The notes under the pieces are model-generated. The model saw only the letters and a list, made by a program, of their open reading frames with translations, did not search any database and was not told the origin of the DNA. Both the position numbers and the translations under genes were made by a program. From an uncultured Ruminococcus sp. (GTDB taxonomy: Bacteria; Bacillota; Clostridia; Oscillospirales; Acutalibacteraceae), in the NCBI GenBank assembly GCA_902789345.1, contig CADANT010000005.1, positions 1 through 56,762 of the forward strand: a stretch of 56,762 bases of DNA, read 5' to 3'. Below are positions 41,202-49,713 of this stretch, piece by piece (positions within the stretch are counted from its first letter, which is position 1; every line of letters begins with the position of its first letter).

Positions 41202-42373
41202 CAATAGTTAATTTTTTAATGCTTATAAAGGCGTCTGTTACTCAGCAAAAGGCAAGAAGCATAGTGTTTGTAATTTTTAACGCTATCTGCGTTATATGTA
41301 TATTGCTTACTTCATCTGTAGTTATCAGACTGTGGACGGATATGGACCAAAAGGTAAACAACCACCCTTACAATAAGGAACTAATGGTAGATGTAGACAT
41401 AAATAACAAAGGTGCAAAGGATAAGCTGGCGGCTATGGATGGCGTTGAGGGTATAAGCATTTCGCCATATGACATAGTGCTGACCTCTGCCGACAAAACC
41501 TTTAATTCAACTGTTAATCTGTCGTATTTACATATGGACTATGAGCCTGTGGTTACAAAAGGCAGTCAGCTAAAAAGTACCGACAAAGACACTGTGCTTA
41601 TGCCGGAAATCTACCACGACAAAGACCTGCAAACCCAAATGCGGATAGATGTGGACTGTAAAAAGTTTGTGGGCAAGGAGCTAAACTTTGTTGATGAAAA
41701 CGGCAACCAATACAAGCTAAAGGTAGCAGGCACCTACGATGTTACCGACCCTGCCCTTGATACCCAGTGTATATATACAAGCTGCGACCAGCTTTTAAAA
41801 TATTCCGAAAAAAGCGCCGATGACGAAAACGAGAGTATAACATACAGCCTTGCTTTGGCAAAGGGTACAAATAAACAACAGCTTATTGATGAATGTGAAA
41901 AATACGGAGGCGTCGCCTACGAAAACAGCTTTAGAATAGACCTAAGCACCTTTAACCTGTCACTTATTATTATGGTTATTGTTTTGGCAGTATTTTTGGT
42001 AATGACAGTAATGGGCACCTCAATATTTATTTCCGGCTGTATTAAAAACAGAACCAACGAGCTTGCCCTGTATAGGGCACTTGGCTACAAAACAGGGCAT
42101 ATATTTGTAATTATCTTTTTGGAATATTTGCTGCTGCTGTTAATAGCGTATATAATAGCGTTGGCATTGTCGGCAGTGTGCGCACAGCTTATACTTAACC
42201 CTATTCTTGCCTCAATGGTAAAGGGAGGACTGATTACCCTTACTGCAGAGGTAAGTCCTGTAAGTGCTTTAATTGTTCTTGGGGTATTTGTAGCTGTTTT
42301 GGCTGCAATATGTTTAAGAATGACAAACTTTACACAGAAAATACAGCTTGCCGTACTTTTGAAAGAAAAATAA
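41198..42373 (+). CDS. ABC transporter permease, FtsX type (third subunit)
   Basis: GTG 41198 overlaps the ATPase stop (GTGA). The 391-residue protein has an N-terminal membrane helix (about 18-40), an outer domain to about residue 255 and three C-terminal helices, with N-R-T-N-E-L-A-L-Y-R-A-L-G-Y-K matching the FtsX signature. It is shorter than and diverged from the two upstream permeases, so the complex may pair this subunit with either of them. An intrinsic terminator follows. Confidence 0.9.
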   Translation: MTIVNFLMLIKASVTQQKARSIVFVIFNAICVICILLTSSVVIRLWTDMDQKVNNHPYNKELMVDVDINNKGAKDKLAAMDGVEGISISPYDIVLTSADKTFNSTVNLSYLHMDYEPVVTKGSQLKSTDKDTVLMPEIYHDKDLQTQMRIDVDCKKFVGKELNFVDENGNQYKLKVAGTYDVTDPALDTQCIYTSCDQLLKYSEKSADDENESITYSLALAKGTNKQQLIDECEKYGGVAYENSFRIDLSTFNLSLIIMVIVLAVFLVMTVMGTSIFISGCIKNRTNELALYRALGYKTGHIFVIIFLEYLLLLLIAYIIALALSAVCAQLILNPILASMVKGGLITLTAEVSPVSALIVLGVFVAVLAAICLRMTNFTQKIQLAVLLKEK

Positions 42374-42422
42374 TCAAGAATTTTTTATTTGTCAACACTA
42401 AAATTTAAAAATTAAAAAAGCC

Positions 42423-42465
42423 AGCCTTTTCAGTGTAGAATAAAACTATCTGAAAAGGCTTTTTT
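42423..42465 (+). terminator. Terminator of the ABC exporter operon
   Basis: A perfect 11-base stem (42423-42433 with 42450-42460) is followed by TTTTT. Confidence 0.85.
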
Positions 42466-42520
42466 ATACAATGAAAAAAATTTATTCTCCCAAACATTTG
42501 TACGCTTTTTGCCAAAAACT

Positions 42521-42549
42521 CATCGTTTTTACAATTCTTTCATCGTTTT
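42521..42549 (+). promoter_or_regulatory. Direct repeat, candidate LytTR (AgrA-type) binding site
   Basis: CATCGTTTT occurs at 42521-42529 and again at 42541-42549, spaced 20 bases start to start, that is, two helical turns. AgrA-type LytTR regulators bind two direct 9-base repeats with a GTT core and about this spacing just upstream of the -35 element. The match to the known consensus is partial. Confidence 0.5.
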
Positions 42550-42560
42550 GTCAAACTGTA

Positions 42561-42589
42561 TTGTTATTTCTATTTTTAAGATGTAAAAT
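42561..42589 (+). promoter_or_regulatory. Candidate agrDB promoter TTGTTA-N17-TAAAAT
   Basis: This weak -35/-10 pair would begin transcription just ahead of the agrD ribosome site. An alternative pair is TTGTCA at 42548-42553 with TATTTT at 42571-42576, also 17 bases apart. A weak promoter fits dependence on an activator at the direct repeat. Confidence 0.45.
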
Positions 42590-42611
42590 CTAGTTGAGGG
42601 AGGTGAGAGAT

Positions 42612-42773
42612 ATGAAATCACTAAAGGCATCACTAAAAACAAACCTATGCAAAATCACAAAGAGTACAGTAGAAAAGGTAATCATCAACAGTGCGAATAC
42701 AACATCAAGTATTTTGGCTCATCAGCCTGTAGCACCAAAGGAAATTGAGATGTTCAAGAATGTTAAGAGATAA
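42612..42773 (+). CDS. agrD: AgrD-like autoinducer precursor with serine at the ring position
   Basis: The gene encodes 53 residues behind GGGAGGTG. Residues 1-25 are a basic amphipathic leader. The centre reads N-S-A-N-T-T-S-S-I-L-A-H-Q-P (residues 26-39), and the end V-A-P-K-E-I-E-M-F-K (40-49) is the proline- and acid-containing recognition tail of AgrD. Aligning N-T-x-C and the tail with other AgrD peptides puts Ser32 where cysteine normally forms the thiolactone, so the product would be a lactone ring, about S32 to A36 or H37. The only cysteine (13) lies in the leader. agrB overlaps it, which supports the call. Confidence 0.75.
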   Translation: MKSLKASLKTNLCKITKSTVEKVIINSANTTSSILAHQPVAPKEIEMFKNVKR

Positions 42774-43332
42774 AATTGTTGCGTATATGGTGGAAGCCAA
42801 CATTATAAAGGAAAACGAGCGGAAGGTATATTGCTTTGGCTTACAACTAATTGAGGAAATGGTTTTTTCATTTTGCATATTCCTCATAATCGGCATATTA
42901 TTTGGAAATGTGCTGGAGACAATAGTATTTTTTGGAGCATTTGCAGTGCTGAGGCAGTATGCCGGTGGCTTCCATGCAAAGAATTTTATTTCTTGTCTGG
43001 CAATATCTTGTTGTATTATTACAACATTAAATTTATTGCTGACCTTTTTTACCGACTTTACCTGGGTTATTATCCTGTGTGCGGTAGTGGGGCTACCTGC
43101 TATATTTGTTTTATCACCTGTAGATAGTGTTTATAAATATATTAACAAAGATGAAGTTAAAAAATACAGGAGGCGCAGCGCTATTATTTTATTAATTGAA
43201 CTCGGTATAATGTTGCTGCTTGTTTTAACTTCCAAATATAGTATGGCTTTTTGCATTTCATATGCGTGGTTTGTGCTTTCTGCCTTACTGATATTGGGAA
43301 AGTACAAAAATAAAGCCGGTACACGGGAGTAA
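42760..43332 (+). CDS. agrB: AgrB-like membrane peptidase processing the autoinducer
   Basis: ATG 42760, inside the end of agrD, gives 190 residues; TTG 42745 is an alternative with better ribosome site spacing. AgrB motifs are clear: R-Q-Y-A-G-G-F-H-A with the catalytic histidine and a cysteine exactly seven residues later (F-I-S-C), as in the His/Cys pair of AgrB enzymes. Four to six membrane helices follow. The enzyme cuts the AgrD tail and forms the ring. No histidine kinase (agrC) or response regulator (agrA) gene is next to it; galE follows, so the sensor must be elsewhere or absent. Confidence 0.92.
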   Translation: MLRDKIVAYMVEANIIKENERKVYCFGLQLIEEMVFSFCIFLIIGILFGNVLETIVFFGAFAVLRQYAGGFHAKNFISCLAISCCIITTLNLLLTFFTDFTWVIILCAVVGLPAIFVLSPVDSVYKYINKDEVKKYRRRSAIILLIELGIMLLLVLTSKYSMAFCISYAWFVLSALLILGKYKNKAGTRE

Positions 43333-43481
43333 CCGGGTAAATGTGGTTGACACCGGCAAGTCGGTCACCGGTATTATTACGTATTTTTATGCGGCTTAAC
43401 GGTAAAAATACAAAACAGATAGGTACATATGGGAGATGAAATCAGCATATGGTACGATTTTTATATGCTGAGTATAGAAAC

Positions 43482-43525
43482 AAAATGCTATGGACTATTT
43501 GATTTTATATAGTCCGTAGCATTTT
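43482..43525 (+). terminator. Terminator after agrB
   Basis: A 17-base stem with one T-G pair (43482-43498 with 43509-43525) ends in TTTT and a T-rich stretch. Confidence 0.75.
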
Positions 43526-43652
43526 GCTTTTGTTAAGTTGTGCGGCGCAGTGTTATGAAAGATTTAATGAAGCTTTAAGACTGTAAATATTGCAGAAAAT
43601 TTAAGGTTGTGTTTGCGAAAACAGATATAATTTGTAAAAGTTTTTATTGTTA

Positions 43653-43681
43653 TTGCAAAGAAATTTTATATTTGTTATAAT
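43653..43681 (+). promoter_or_regulatory. galE promoter TTGCAA-N17-TATAAT
   Basis: A good -35 and perfect -10 lie about 44 bases before the galE start. Confidence 0.75.
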
Positions 43682-43724
43682 CTGTATAAAATAATCTAGT
43701 TTTTTGCAGAAAGCAGGTATATAA

Positions 43725-44738
43725 ATGAAAATTTTACTTACAGGCGGCGCCGGATTTATCGGCAGCCACACTTGCATTGAGCTTATAAAGGCAGGCCACA
43801 AGGCAGTTATTGCAGACGACCTTTCAAACAGTAAGCCGGCAGTGCTTGAAAGACTAAAGGAGCTTACAGGGCAGGATATTCCTTTCTATAATATAGATGT
43901 TGCAGACAAAGAAAAGGTTGACAGTATGTTTGCAAAAGAGAACTTTGACGCAGTAATTCATTTTGCAGGCTTTAAGGCTGTAGGTGAGTCTGTTGCAAAG
44001 CCACTTATGTACTATAGAAATAACCTTGATACTACGCTTACTTTGCTGGAGGCTATGGCAAAATATAATGTAAACAATTTTGTATTTAGTTCGTCGGCTA
44101 CAGTTTACGGAGTGCCTGAAAGAGTGCCTCTTGTAGAGGGTATGAAAACAGGCTGTACTAACCCATATGGTTGGACAAAACTAATGATAGAGCAAATTTT
44201 AACAGACGCTGCTGCAGCTGACAAAAATTTGTCGGTAGTATTGCTAAGGTACTTTAACCCAATAGGTGCTCACCCAAGCGGCAGAATAGGCGAAGACCCT
44301 ACAGGTATTCCAAACAATTTGCTGCCGTATATCACACAGGTTGCTATCGGCAAGCTGCCTCAGCTGGGAGTGTTCGGCAACGATTACCCAACTCACGACG
44401 GTACAGGCGTAAGAGACTATATACATGTAGTTGATTTGGCAAAGGGACATGTAAAGGCAATAGAATATGCTGACAAAAACAAGGGTACAGAAATATTCAA
44501 CCTTGGTACAGGCATAGGCTACAGTGTTTTGGACATTGTTAAAGCTTTTGAAAAAGCCAACGATATTAAGATACCTTATGTAATTAAGCCTAGAAGAGAC
44601 GGCGACATTGCAGAGTGCTATGCAGACCCAACAAAGGCAAGAGATGTTCTTGGCTGGCAGGCTGAAGAAACCTTGGAGAATATGTGCAAGGATTCTTGGA
44701 GATGGCAGTCTAACAATCCAAAAGGTTATGAGGAATAA
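43725..44738 (+). CDS. galE: UDP-glucose 4-epimerase
   Basis: The 337-residue short-chain dehydrogenase-type enzyme interconverts UDP-glucose and UDP-galactose. It has the N-terminal G-G-A-G-F-I-G-S-H NAD motif at residues 7-15, the S-S-A-T-V-Y-G strand near 123-129 with catalytic serine/threonine, Y-G-W-T-K near 148-152 (catalytic tyrosine and lysine), and R-Y-F-N-P-I-G-A-H-P-S-G near 174-185. Full length. It stands alone between terminators. Confidence 0.96.
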   Translation: MKILLTGGAGFIGSHTCIELIKAGHKAVIADDLSNSKPAVLERLKELTGQDIPFYNIDVADKEKVDSMFAKENFDAVIHFAGFKAVGESVAKPLMYYRNNLDTTLTLLEAMAKYNVNNFVFSSSATVYGVPERVPLVEGMKTGCTNPYGWTKLMIEQILTDAAAADKNLSVVLLRYFNPIGAHPSGRIGEDPTGIPNNLLPYITQVAIGKLPQLGVFGNDYPTHDGTGVRDYIHVVDLAKGHVKAIEYADKNKGTEIFNLGTGIGYSVLDIVKAFEKANDIKIPYVIKPRRDGDIAECYADPTKARDVLGWQAEETLENMCKDSWRWQSNNPKGYEE

Positions 44739-44776
44739 TTTGTAAATAATTTTTTATGTTTCAATATGTAATGGTT

Positions 44777-44812
44777 GCTAAGGCGGCAAGCTTTTGGGCT
44801 TGTCGCCTTAGC
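44777..44812 (+). terminator. Terminator of galE
   Basis: A 15-base stem with one G-T pair (44777-44791 with 44798-44812) and a 6-base loop is followed by a T-rich tract. Confidence 0.85.
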
Positions 44813-45094
44813 TGTTTATTTTTATTATACAAATGTTGCTAAAATTGTTCGTAAACTTGCATATAAATGTAGATGGCTTTTTGATATTGCCTACAAATCT
44901 AACTGTTGCGTGTCTTTTTTCTTTGTAAAGACATAAATTTAGAGGTTATCCTGTATAAAATTTTCCAGTGTTTTTTGTTATAATATACGATTTTGATTTT
45001 GCTATGCTAAAAACCATTGTAATTTTTATTGAAGTTCTTTATAATAAAAAGTGCATAGATATGCTTACATAGAGAAGAAAAAGGAGGAATTTTA
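44813..45094. other. Leader region of the scaffoldin gene
   Basis: No gene is visible. The stretch is very AT-rich, with a TATAAT at about 44981 without a clear -35 partner, and the better promoter at 45017. No obvious operator was found. Confidence 0.4.
45017..45045 (+). promoter_or_regulatory. Promoter TTGTAA-N17-TATAAT of the scaffoldin gene
   Basis: The pair lies about 50 bases before ATG 45095, which has a strong AAAAGGAGGA ribosome site. Confidence 0.65.
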
Positions 45095-48000
45095 ATGGCA
45101 AAACACCAGCGTAAAGTTGTAAGCTCAGTTCTTGCAGCTTTAATGGTTGCGTCAATGTGCGTTGTTCCTGCAACAGCAGCTACAAGCACAAACCAGCAAA
45201 GTGCCGACTCAGCAAAGGTCGGTCCAACAGCTTTGAGCAGTGCAAATGCAAGCTCATCTTCATTAGCCAGCTACTACTCCACAAATGGCACAGGTTTTGG
45301 TAAAAATAAGACCATAACTATAGATGGAGACATTTCTGACTGGGATAGCTCAATGCTTATTGCTCAGGGTACAGCAAACGATGACCCAAGAGTATATCGT
45401 GATGATTCAATGCACGAGGTACCTATTGATATGTACGCTATGTACGGTGCTTGGGACGACAATAACCTGTACCTAATGTGGGAAATGACAAATGTTCAGG
45501 ATGTTGTTGCTCCTGCTGCTGACTATCCGTTAACACAGGGCCATTTGTACCAAAATCAGAATTTACCTTTCTTTATTGCGATTGATACAGGTAAGTCTGA
45601 CGCAATAGGAAACAGCGGTAAGCTGCAAACATCAGGTACTATTTGGGATTCAGGTATTACTATTGACAGAAGCTTTAACAGACTTATTGCAATTTCTACA
45701 AACGGTTCAAACGGACCTTTTGTATACTCAGGTGACAGCACAGGCCTTAATCCAAAGGAAGTTTACAATTCATCAACAGCAGGTATTAACTTCAAATATG
45801 GTGATGGTATAGTCAGCAAAAATGTTTACGGCATTGACGGCGGTTATGGTCAAAGTCACAACAGAGTCATAGGCGATATGTGCAACCAAAGTGCTGCTTG
45901 GGTTGACTTTAATACAAAGGGTCACAACAGCGATGGAATGGACTTCCACTATGAGATGTCTATTCCGCTTTCAATTCTTGGCGTTACAAAGAGCGACATT
46001 GAATCTAAAGGTGTCGGCATTATGAACATTGCCACATTTGGTAAGTCCGGTATGGACTGTCTGCCTTATGATTTGTCAATGAATGACAATGCAGACCAAA
46101 GTGATGCAGGTGCCTCCCATGAGAAGAACAGTAAAGAGAAGAGCGACGAGGACAATGTTACAGCTCCGTTTGCTTATGTAGGTACAAACATCCACCCAAC
46201 AGATCCAACACAAGTACCAACAACACCAACACAGACACCTACTACACCAACTACTCCAACTACTCCAACTACTCCAACAACACCAACACAGACACCTACT
46301 ACACCAACCACTCCTGGAACACAGGTAACCGGTGAAAAATCTGTTACTGTAAAGGCAGGAGATACAGTTACATTTACTGTAGATGCAAAAACATCAAAGA
46401 AGATTGGTTCTTATAACATAACAACAAATTACGACGCTTCTGCTTTTGCACTTGATACTACATACAGTAAAGACGGTGTAGATACTCTTGGTTCAAACAA
46501 GGGTACAGAGATAGTTAATACTACAACTGCAGGCAAGATCAGTGCTATTGCACTTGCACCTGCAAATGACTGCTATACAGCACAAAGCAATACTACAATT
46601 CAGACAGTACGCTTTACAGCTAAGAAGGCAGGCACATACAAGATTAGCTACACTATCAACGAAATGATTGACGATAACGAAAACGACCTTGTAGTAAATG
46701 CTAAGCCTGTAAGCGGTTTGTCAATTTCACAGAACGCTGTTGTTCAGAGTGGCACAGAGGATGCAACAACAGGTTCAACAAAGGTTACATTTAAAGCCGG
46801 CGACACAGTAACTTACAAGGTTGACTTTAAGTTTGCTGAAAAGCTTTACGGCTTCAGAACAGATATTAACTATGATCCATCACTACTTACAGTAAGTTCA
46901 GTATCATTCCCTAACATTTCAGGAATGACACAGCAGAGAACCGAGGAAGACGGACTGATTTCTACAGTTGGTATCGGTACACCTACTACAACTTACGACT
47001 TTACAACACAGAAGAACCTAATTACTGTTTCATTTGTAGCTAAGAAAGCAGGAACAGCTACTATTTCTTATAAGATGAAAGAGGCTATTGGTCTTGACGC
47101 TGAAAACCAGTATAACTCACAGACAGGACAACCTGTAACAACAAAGGTTTCAAGCAGCAACAGTGCTGTTGTAAGCGGCGAAACACCAACAGACCCAACA
47201 ACACCAACAGATCCATCAACAGACGAATGGCTGACAGCTCCAACAACAGCAGCTAAGGAAATTTCTGTTAAGAAGGGCGACAAGGTTGCTTACTGGGCAG
47301 AAGTAAATATTCCAAAAAGCGGTAAAGATGTATCAGGCTGGGTTGTTGACTTCCTATATGACAGCAATAAGCTTGAATATGATTCTTCATTTGCAACAGC
47401 AGGTTATGCTTGCGGTACAGCAGCTATTGATTATGCAATAGGCAACACTACAACACCTGCAGCACTTCCTGGCGGAAGTATGCTTGACATTAAGGATACA
47501 AAGGCAAGAGTTTCATTTGTAAGCGCTGTACATTCTTCATTGGGACTAAACACAGGTTCTACTCAGAAGCTAATATGCGTACAGTACACAGCTAAGGAAA
47601 CAGGCACAATTAACCTAAGCTACAGACTAAGAGAAATGTGCGATGTAGACCTAGACAATGCATATATTGACGGTACATACCAGGCTGCAGACGGTGCTAA
47701 GTTCGGTCAGGATTATAAGATCGTTTCCAGCGAACAGCCTACAACACCAACAACACCAACTACACCTACAACTCCAACAACTCCAACTACACCAACTACA
47801 CCTACAACACCTACAACACCAACTACACCTACAACTCCTACAGAGCAGCCTACACAGAGACCAACTACAGCTGCAACAGAGGTAACTGTTAAGAAGGGTG
47901 ACAAGGTTGATTATTGGGTAGAATTGGTATTACCTTCAACAGGTATTGATATTTCAGGTTGGACAGTAGATATGTTCTATGATAACGACAAGCTTGAAAT

Positions 48001-48556
48001 CAACAAAGAATTTGCCGAGAATAACGGCTTTGCATCAGGTACTGCACAGATAGATTACGCACTGGGTGACAGCGCTGTAAAACCAAGCGTATTCCCTGGT
48101 GATATATTCCTAAGCTCAACACAGATTCCTGGTGAGGCAGTATATAACAATGTTAAGAGCATTGATGATTTGTCAAAGGGCTTAAACTACAACACAGGAA
48201 CAGTTCAAAAGCTAATTTGCTTGCAGTTTATTGCTAAAGAGGATTGTACAACTACACTTTCATACAGAATGAGAGAGCTTTGCGATATTAACGGCAGCAG
48301 CTTAACATATGTTGACGATGAGTACCAGCCGAAAAACGGTTCAGCTTTTGAAAGCTATGTTCGTGTAGAGCCTAAGAGACTTCTTGGCGACCTGGACAAT
48401 GACGGCAGTGTAACAATGAGTGACTACACAGTAATTTGTTCTTGGTATCTAAAGATAGACCACATTACAGCCGAGCAGCTTGAGGCGGCTGATATAAACG
48501 GTGACGGCAGATTTAATATGAGCGATATTTCAGCTTTGAAGAAACTGATATCTTAA
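45095..48556 (+). CDS. Secreted scaffoldin-like protein: carbohydrate-binding-like domain, four cohesin-like modules, dockerin
   Basis: The 1,153-residue protein has a signal peptide (1-28, cleavage after A-T-A). Residues about 72-365 form a domain opening I-D-G-D-I-S-D-W-D with W-D-D-N-N-L-Y-L-M-W strands, like CBM9-type glycan-binding domains. A Thr-Pro linker (about 368-408) leads to four cohesin-like beta-sandwiches starting near 413, 558, 718 and 925, each with V-x-x-G-D-x-V and a closing Y-x-x-x-E-M or Y-R-x-R-E segment. Modules 3 and 4 are close copies and are separated by a second Thr-Pro linker (880-922). The end (1094-1153) is a type I dockerin with calcium loops D-L-D-N-D-G and D-I-N-G-D-G. 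Inferred role: collects dockerin-bearing enzymes on polysaccharide and docks to a further cohesin. The modules might instead bind glycan. Confidence 0.82.
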   Translation: MAKHQRKVVSSVLAALMVASMCVVPATAATSTNQQSADSAKVGPTALSSANASSSSLASYYSTNGTGFGKNKTITIDGDISDWDSSMLIAQGTANDDPRVYRDDSMHEVPIDMYAMYGAWDDNNLYLMWEMTNVQDVVAPAADYPLTQGHLYQNQNLPFFIAIDTGKSDAIGNSGKLQTSGTIWDSGITIDRSFNRLIAISTNGSNGPFVYSGDSTGLNPKEVYNSSTAGINFKYGDGIVSKNVYGIDGGYGQSHNRVIGDMCNQSAAWVDFNTKGHNSDGMDFHYEMSIPLSILGVTKSDIESKGVGIMNIATFGKSGMDCLPYDLSMNDNADQSDAGASHEKNSKEKSDEDNVTAPFAYVGTNIHPTDPTQVPTTPTQTPTTPTTPTTPTTPTTPTQTPTTPTTPGTQVTGEKSVTVKAGDTVTFTVDAKTSKKIGSYNITTNYDASAFALDTTYSKDGVDTLGSNKGTEIVNTTTAGKISAIALAPANDCYTAQSNTTIQTVRFTAKKAGTYKISYTINEMIDDNENDLVVNAKPVSGLSISQNAVVQSGTEDATTGSTKVTFKAGDTVTYKVDFKFAEKLYGFRTDINYDPSLLTVSSVSFPNISGMTQQRTEEDGLISTVGIGTPTTTYDFTTQKNLITVSFVAKKAGTATISYKMKEAIGLDAENQYNSQTGQPVTTKVSSSNSAVVSGETPTDPTTPTDPSTDEWLTAPTTAAKEISVKKGDKVAYWAEVNIPKSGKDVSGWVVDFLYDSNKLEYDSSFATAGYACGTAAIDYAIGNTTTPAALPGGSMLDIKDTKARVSFVSAVHSSLGLNTGSTQKLICVQYTAKETGTINLSYRLREMCDVDLDNAYIDGTYQAADGAKFGQDYKIVSSEQPTTPTTPTTPTTPTTPTTPTTPTTPTTPTTPTTPTEQPTQRPTTAATEVTVKKGDKVDYWVELVLPSTGIDISGWTVDMFYDNDKLEINKEFAENNGFASGTAQIDYALGDSAVKPSVFPGDIFLSSTQIPGEAVYNNVKSIDDLSKGLNYNTGTVQKLICLQFIAKEDCTTTLSYRMRELCDINGSSLTYVDDEYQPKNGSAFESYVRVEPKRLLGDLDNDGSVTMSDYTVICSWYLKIDHITAEQLEAADINGDGRFNMSDISALKKLIS
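46199..46318 (+). repeat. Thr-Pro linker repeat 1
   Basis: Tandem ACTCCAACT/ACACCAACA-type 9-base units encode a T-P-T linker between the N-terminal domain and the first cohesin-like module. Near-identical units make length change by slippage likely. Confidence 0.85.
47738..47860 (+). repeat. Thr-Pro linker repeat 2
   Basis: About a dozen 9-base units (ACACCAACT, ACTCCAACA and variants) encode a T-P-T linker between cohesin-like modules 3 and 4. Synonymous differences between units show it is not a very recent expansion. Confidence 0.85.
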
Positions 48557-48580
48557 TTAATCGGTAAATCCAATTTGTCT

Positions 48581-48611
48581 TAGCAAGCACTGCAATCTGT
48601 GGTGCTTGCTA
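48581..48611 (+). terminator. Hairpin after the scaffoldin gene
   Basis: A perfect 10-base stem (48581-48590 with 48602-48611) followed by a T-rich but interrupted tract is probably a terminator. The remaining 290 bases to the next gene show no gene, only a TATAAT at 48880 without a good -35. Confidence 0.6.
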
Positions 48612-48905
48612 TTTCGTTTATTTTATGATATTGTTATTTAGTTATTAAGGCAAGCTGAAAATCTTACCAAGGCCTTTTGTTGTAAACGAATATTTACAGG
48701 TAGCAGGGGCCGGTGTATGTATATGTAAAGTTAAGTCTTTGCAGATGTGTGGCAAAAGAGATTTTTATTTTTTACAGAGTTAATGTAAGCATATCAATAT
48801 TTCACTTTATTGCTTGCTGAATTTGTGGGCTTATCAAAAAAATAGACGATTAAACAGTGCGTAGAAAAAATATCATTTATATAATCAGTATGGAGGAATT
48901 CTATA

Positions 48906-49622
48906 GTGAGGAAAAACAGCCATATAGCCAGTCGAATAATAACTTGCTTTGCAGCAGCTACCGTAATTATTGCTATGAGTGTGATTACGGCCTTTGCCGC
49001 AAATACTGTTACCGTTAATTCAAAGGAATTTAACGAGGGAGATACAGTTACATTTACTGTGAAACTAAAGGCGGACAAAAACTGTTCCGGCATAAATGCT
49101 GAGATTAAGTACGACAGCAATTCTTTGGAATTGGATAAAAGCAGTATTAATGTACCAAATCTGGGACAAACCATTGCCAATTCCGAAAAAACAGGGTCAA
49201 TAAAATTTGCAGCCATTGACGCCGCAAAGGGTTTTGATTTTAAAGAAGAAAAGCTACTTATTTCAGCATCTTTTACGGTAAAAGAAAAGGCTTCAGATAA
49301 TGAAATAAAAATAGCTGTGTCCGAAATGTACGATACAGATTTAAAGGATATGACCTCATCTGACTATTCAATAAATGAACAAATTGAAAAGGGCAAATAT
49401 GACGGTGAAATCGTAAATCCTGTAGACGGTATGGACGCAATAAAGCAGGACTCTGCAACTGCAGATACCGCATCCGTTGTAAATGACAACAACACAAACA
49501 ACAGTAACCCGTTTATGATATGGGCTATTGTAGGTGTTGCCGCAGCAGCAGTGGTACTTGTGGTAGTTGCTATTGTATATAAAAAGAAAAAACAAAAGCA
49601 GGCAGACAGCGTCAGTGATTAA
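48906..49622 (+). CDS. Membrane-anchored single-cohesin protein (anchoring scaffoldin-like)
   Basis: GTG 48906 follows GGAGG. The 238-residue protein has a signal peptide (cleavage after A-F-A at about 31), one cohesin-like module (about 33-165: F-N-E-G-D-T-V-T-F, I-K-Y-D-S-N-S-L-E-L, then I-A-V-S-E-M-Y-D), a polar linker and a C-terminal membrane helix (about 203-225) followed by Y-K-K-K-K-Q-K. There is no LPxTG sorting motif, so anchoring is by the helix. One cohesin on the cell surface next to a dockerin-ended scaffoldin suggests that it holds that protein at the membrane. Confidence 0.8.
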   Translation: MRKNSHIASRIITCFAAATVIIAMSVITAFAANTVTVNSKEFNEGDTVTFTVKLKADKNCSGINAEIKYDSNSLELDKSSINVPNLGQTIANSEKTGSIKFAAIDAAKGFDFKEEKLLISASFTVKEKASDNEIKIAVSEMYDTDLKDMTSSDYSINEQIEKGKYDGEIVNPVDGMDAIKQDSATADTASVVNDNNTNNSNPFMIWAIVGVAAAAVVLVVVAIVYKKKKQKQADSVSD

Positions 49623-49713
49623 GTATTAGTTCCGTTAGGTTTTGTAGGTTGGAAGAATAACAAAAGTAATAATGAATTTTTAAAAATTCGTTATTTGAAA
49701 GGAACTGAACAGA

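Larger units (their letters stand above)
43333..43724. other. Intergenic region between agrB and galE
   Basis: No gene is visible. It holds a hairpin with arms AGCATAT/ATATGCT (43444-43469), the terminator at 43482-43525 and the galE promoter. I see no sensor kinase fragment or riboswitch in it. Confidence 0.5.

Noticed and set aside
42423-42611. AgrC/AgrA fragments near agrDB
   Set aside because: Neither strand shows a histidine kinase or LytTR-domain frame in the regions before or after agrDB within this window.
46199-47860. Short tandem repeats as a CRISPR array
   Set aside because: The 9-base units are contiguous, in frame and encode Thr-Pro linkers; there are no spacers. No CRISPR array was seen anywhere in the window.
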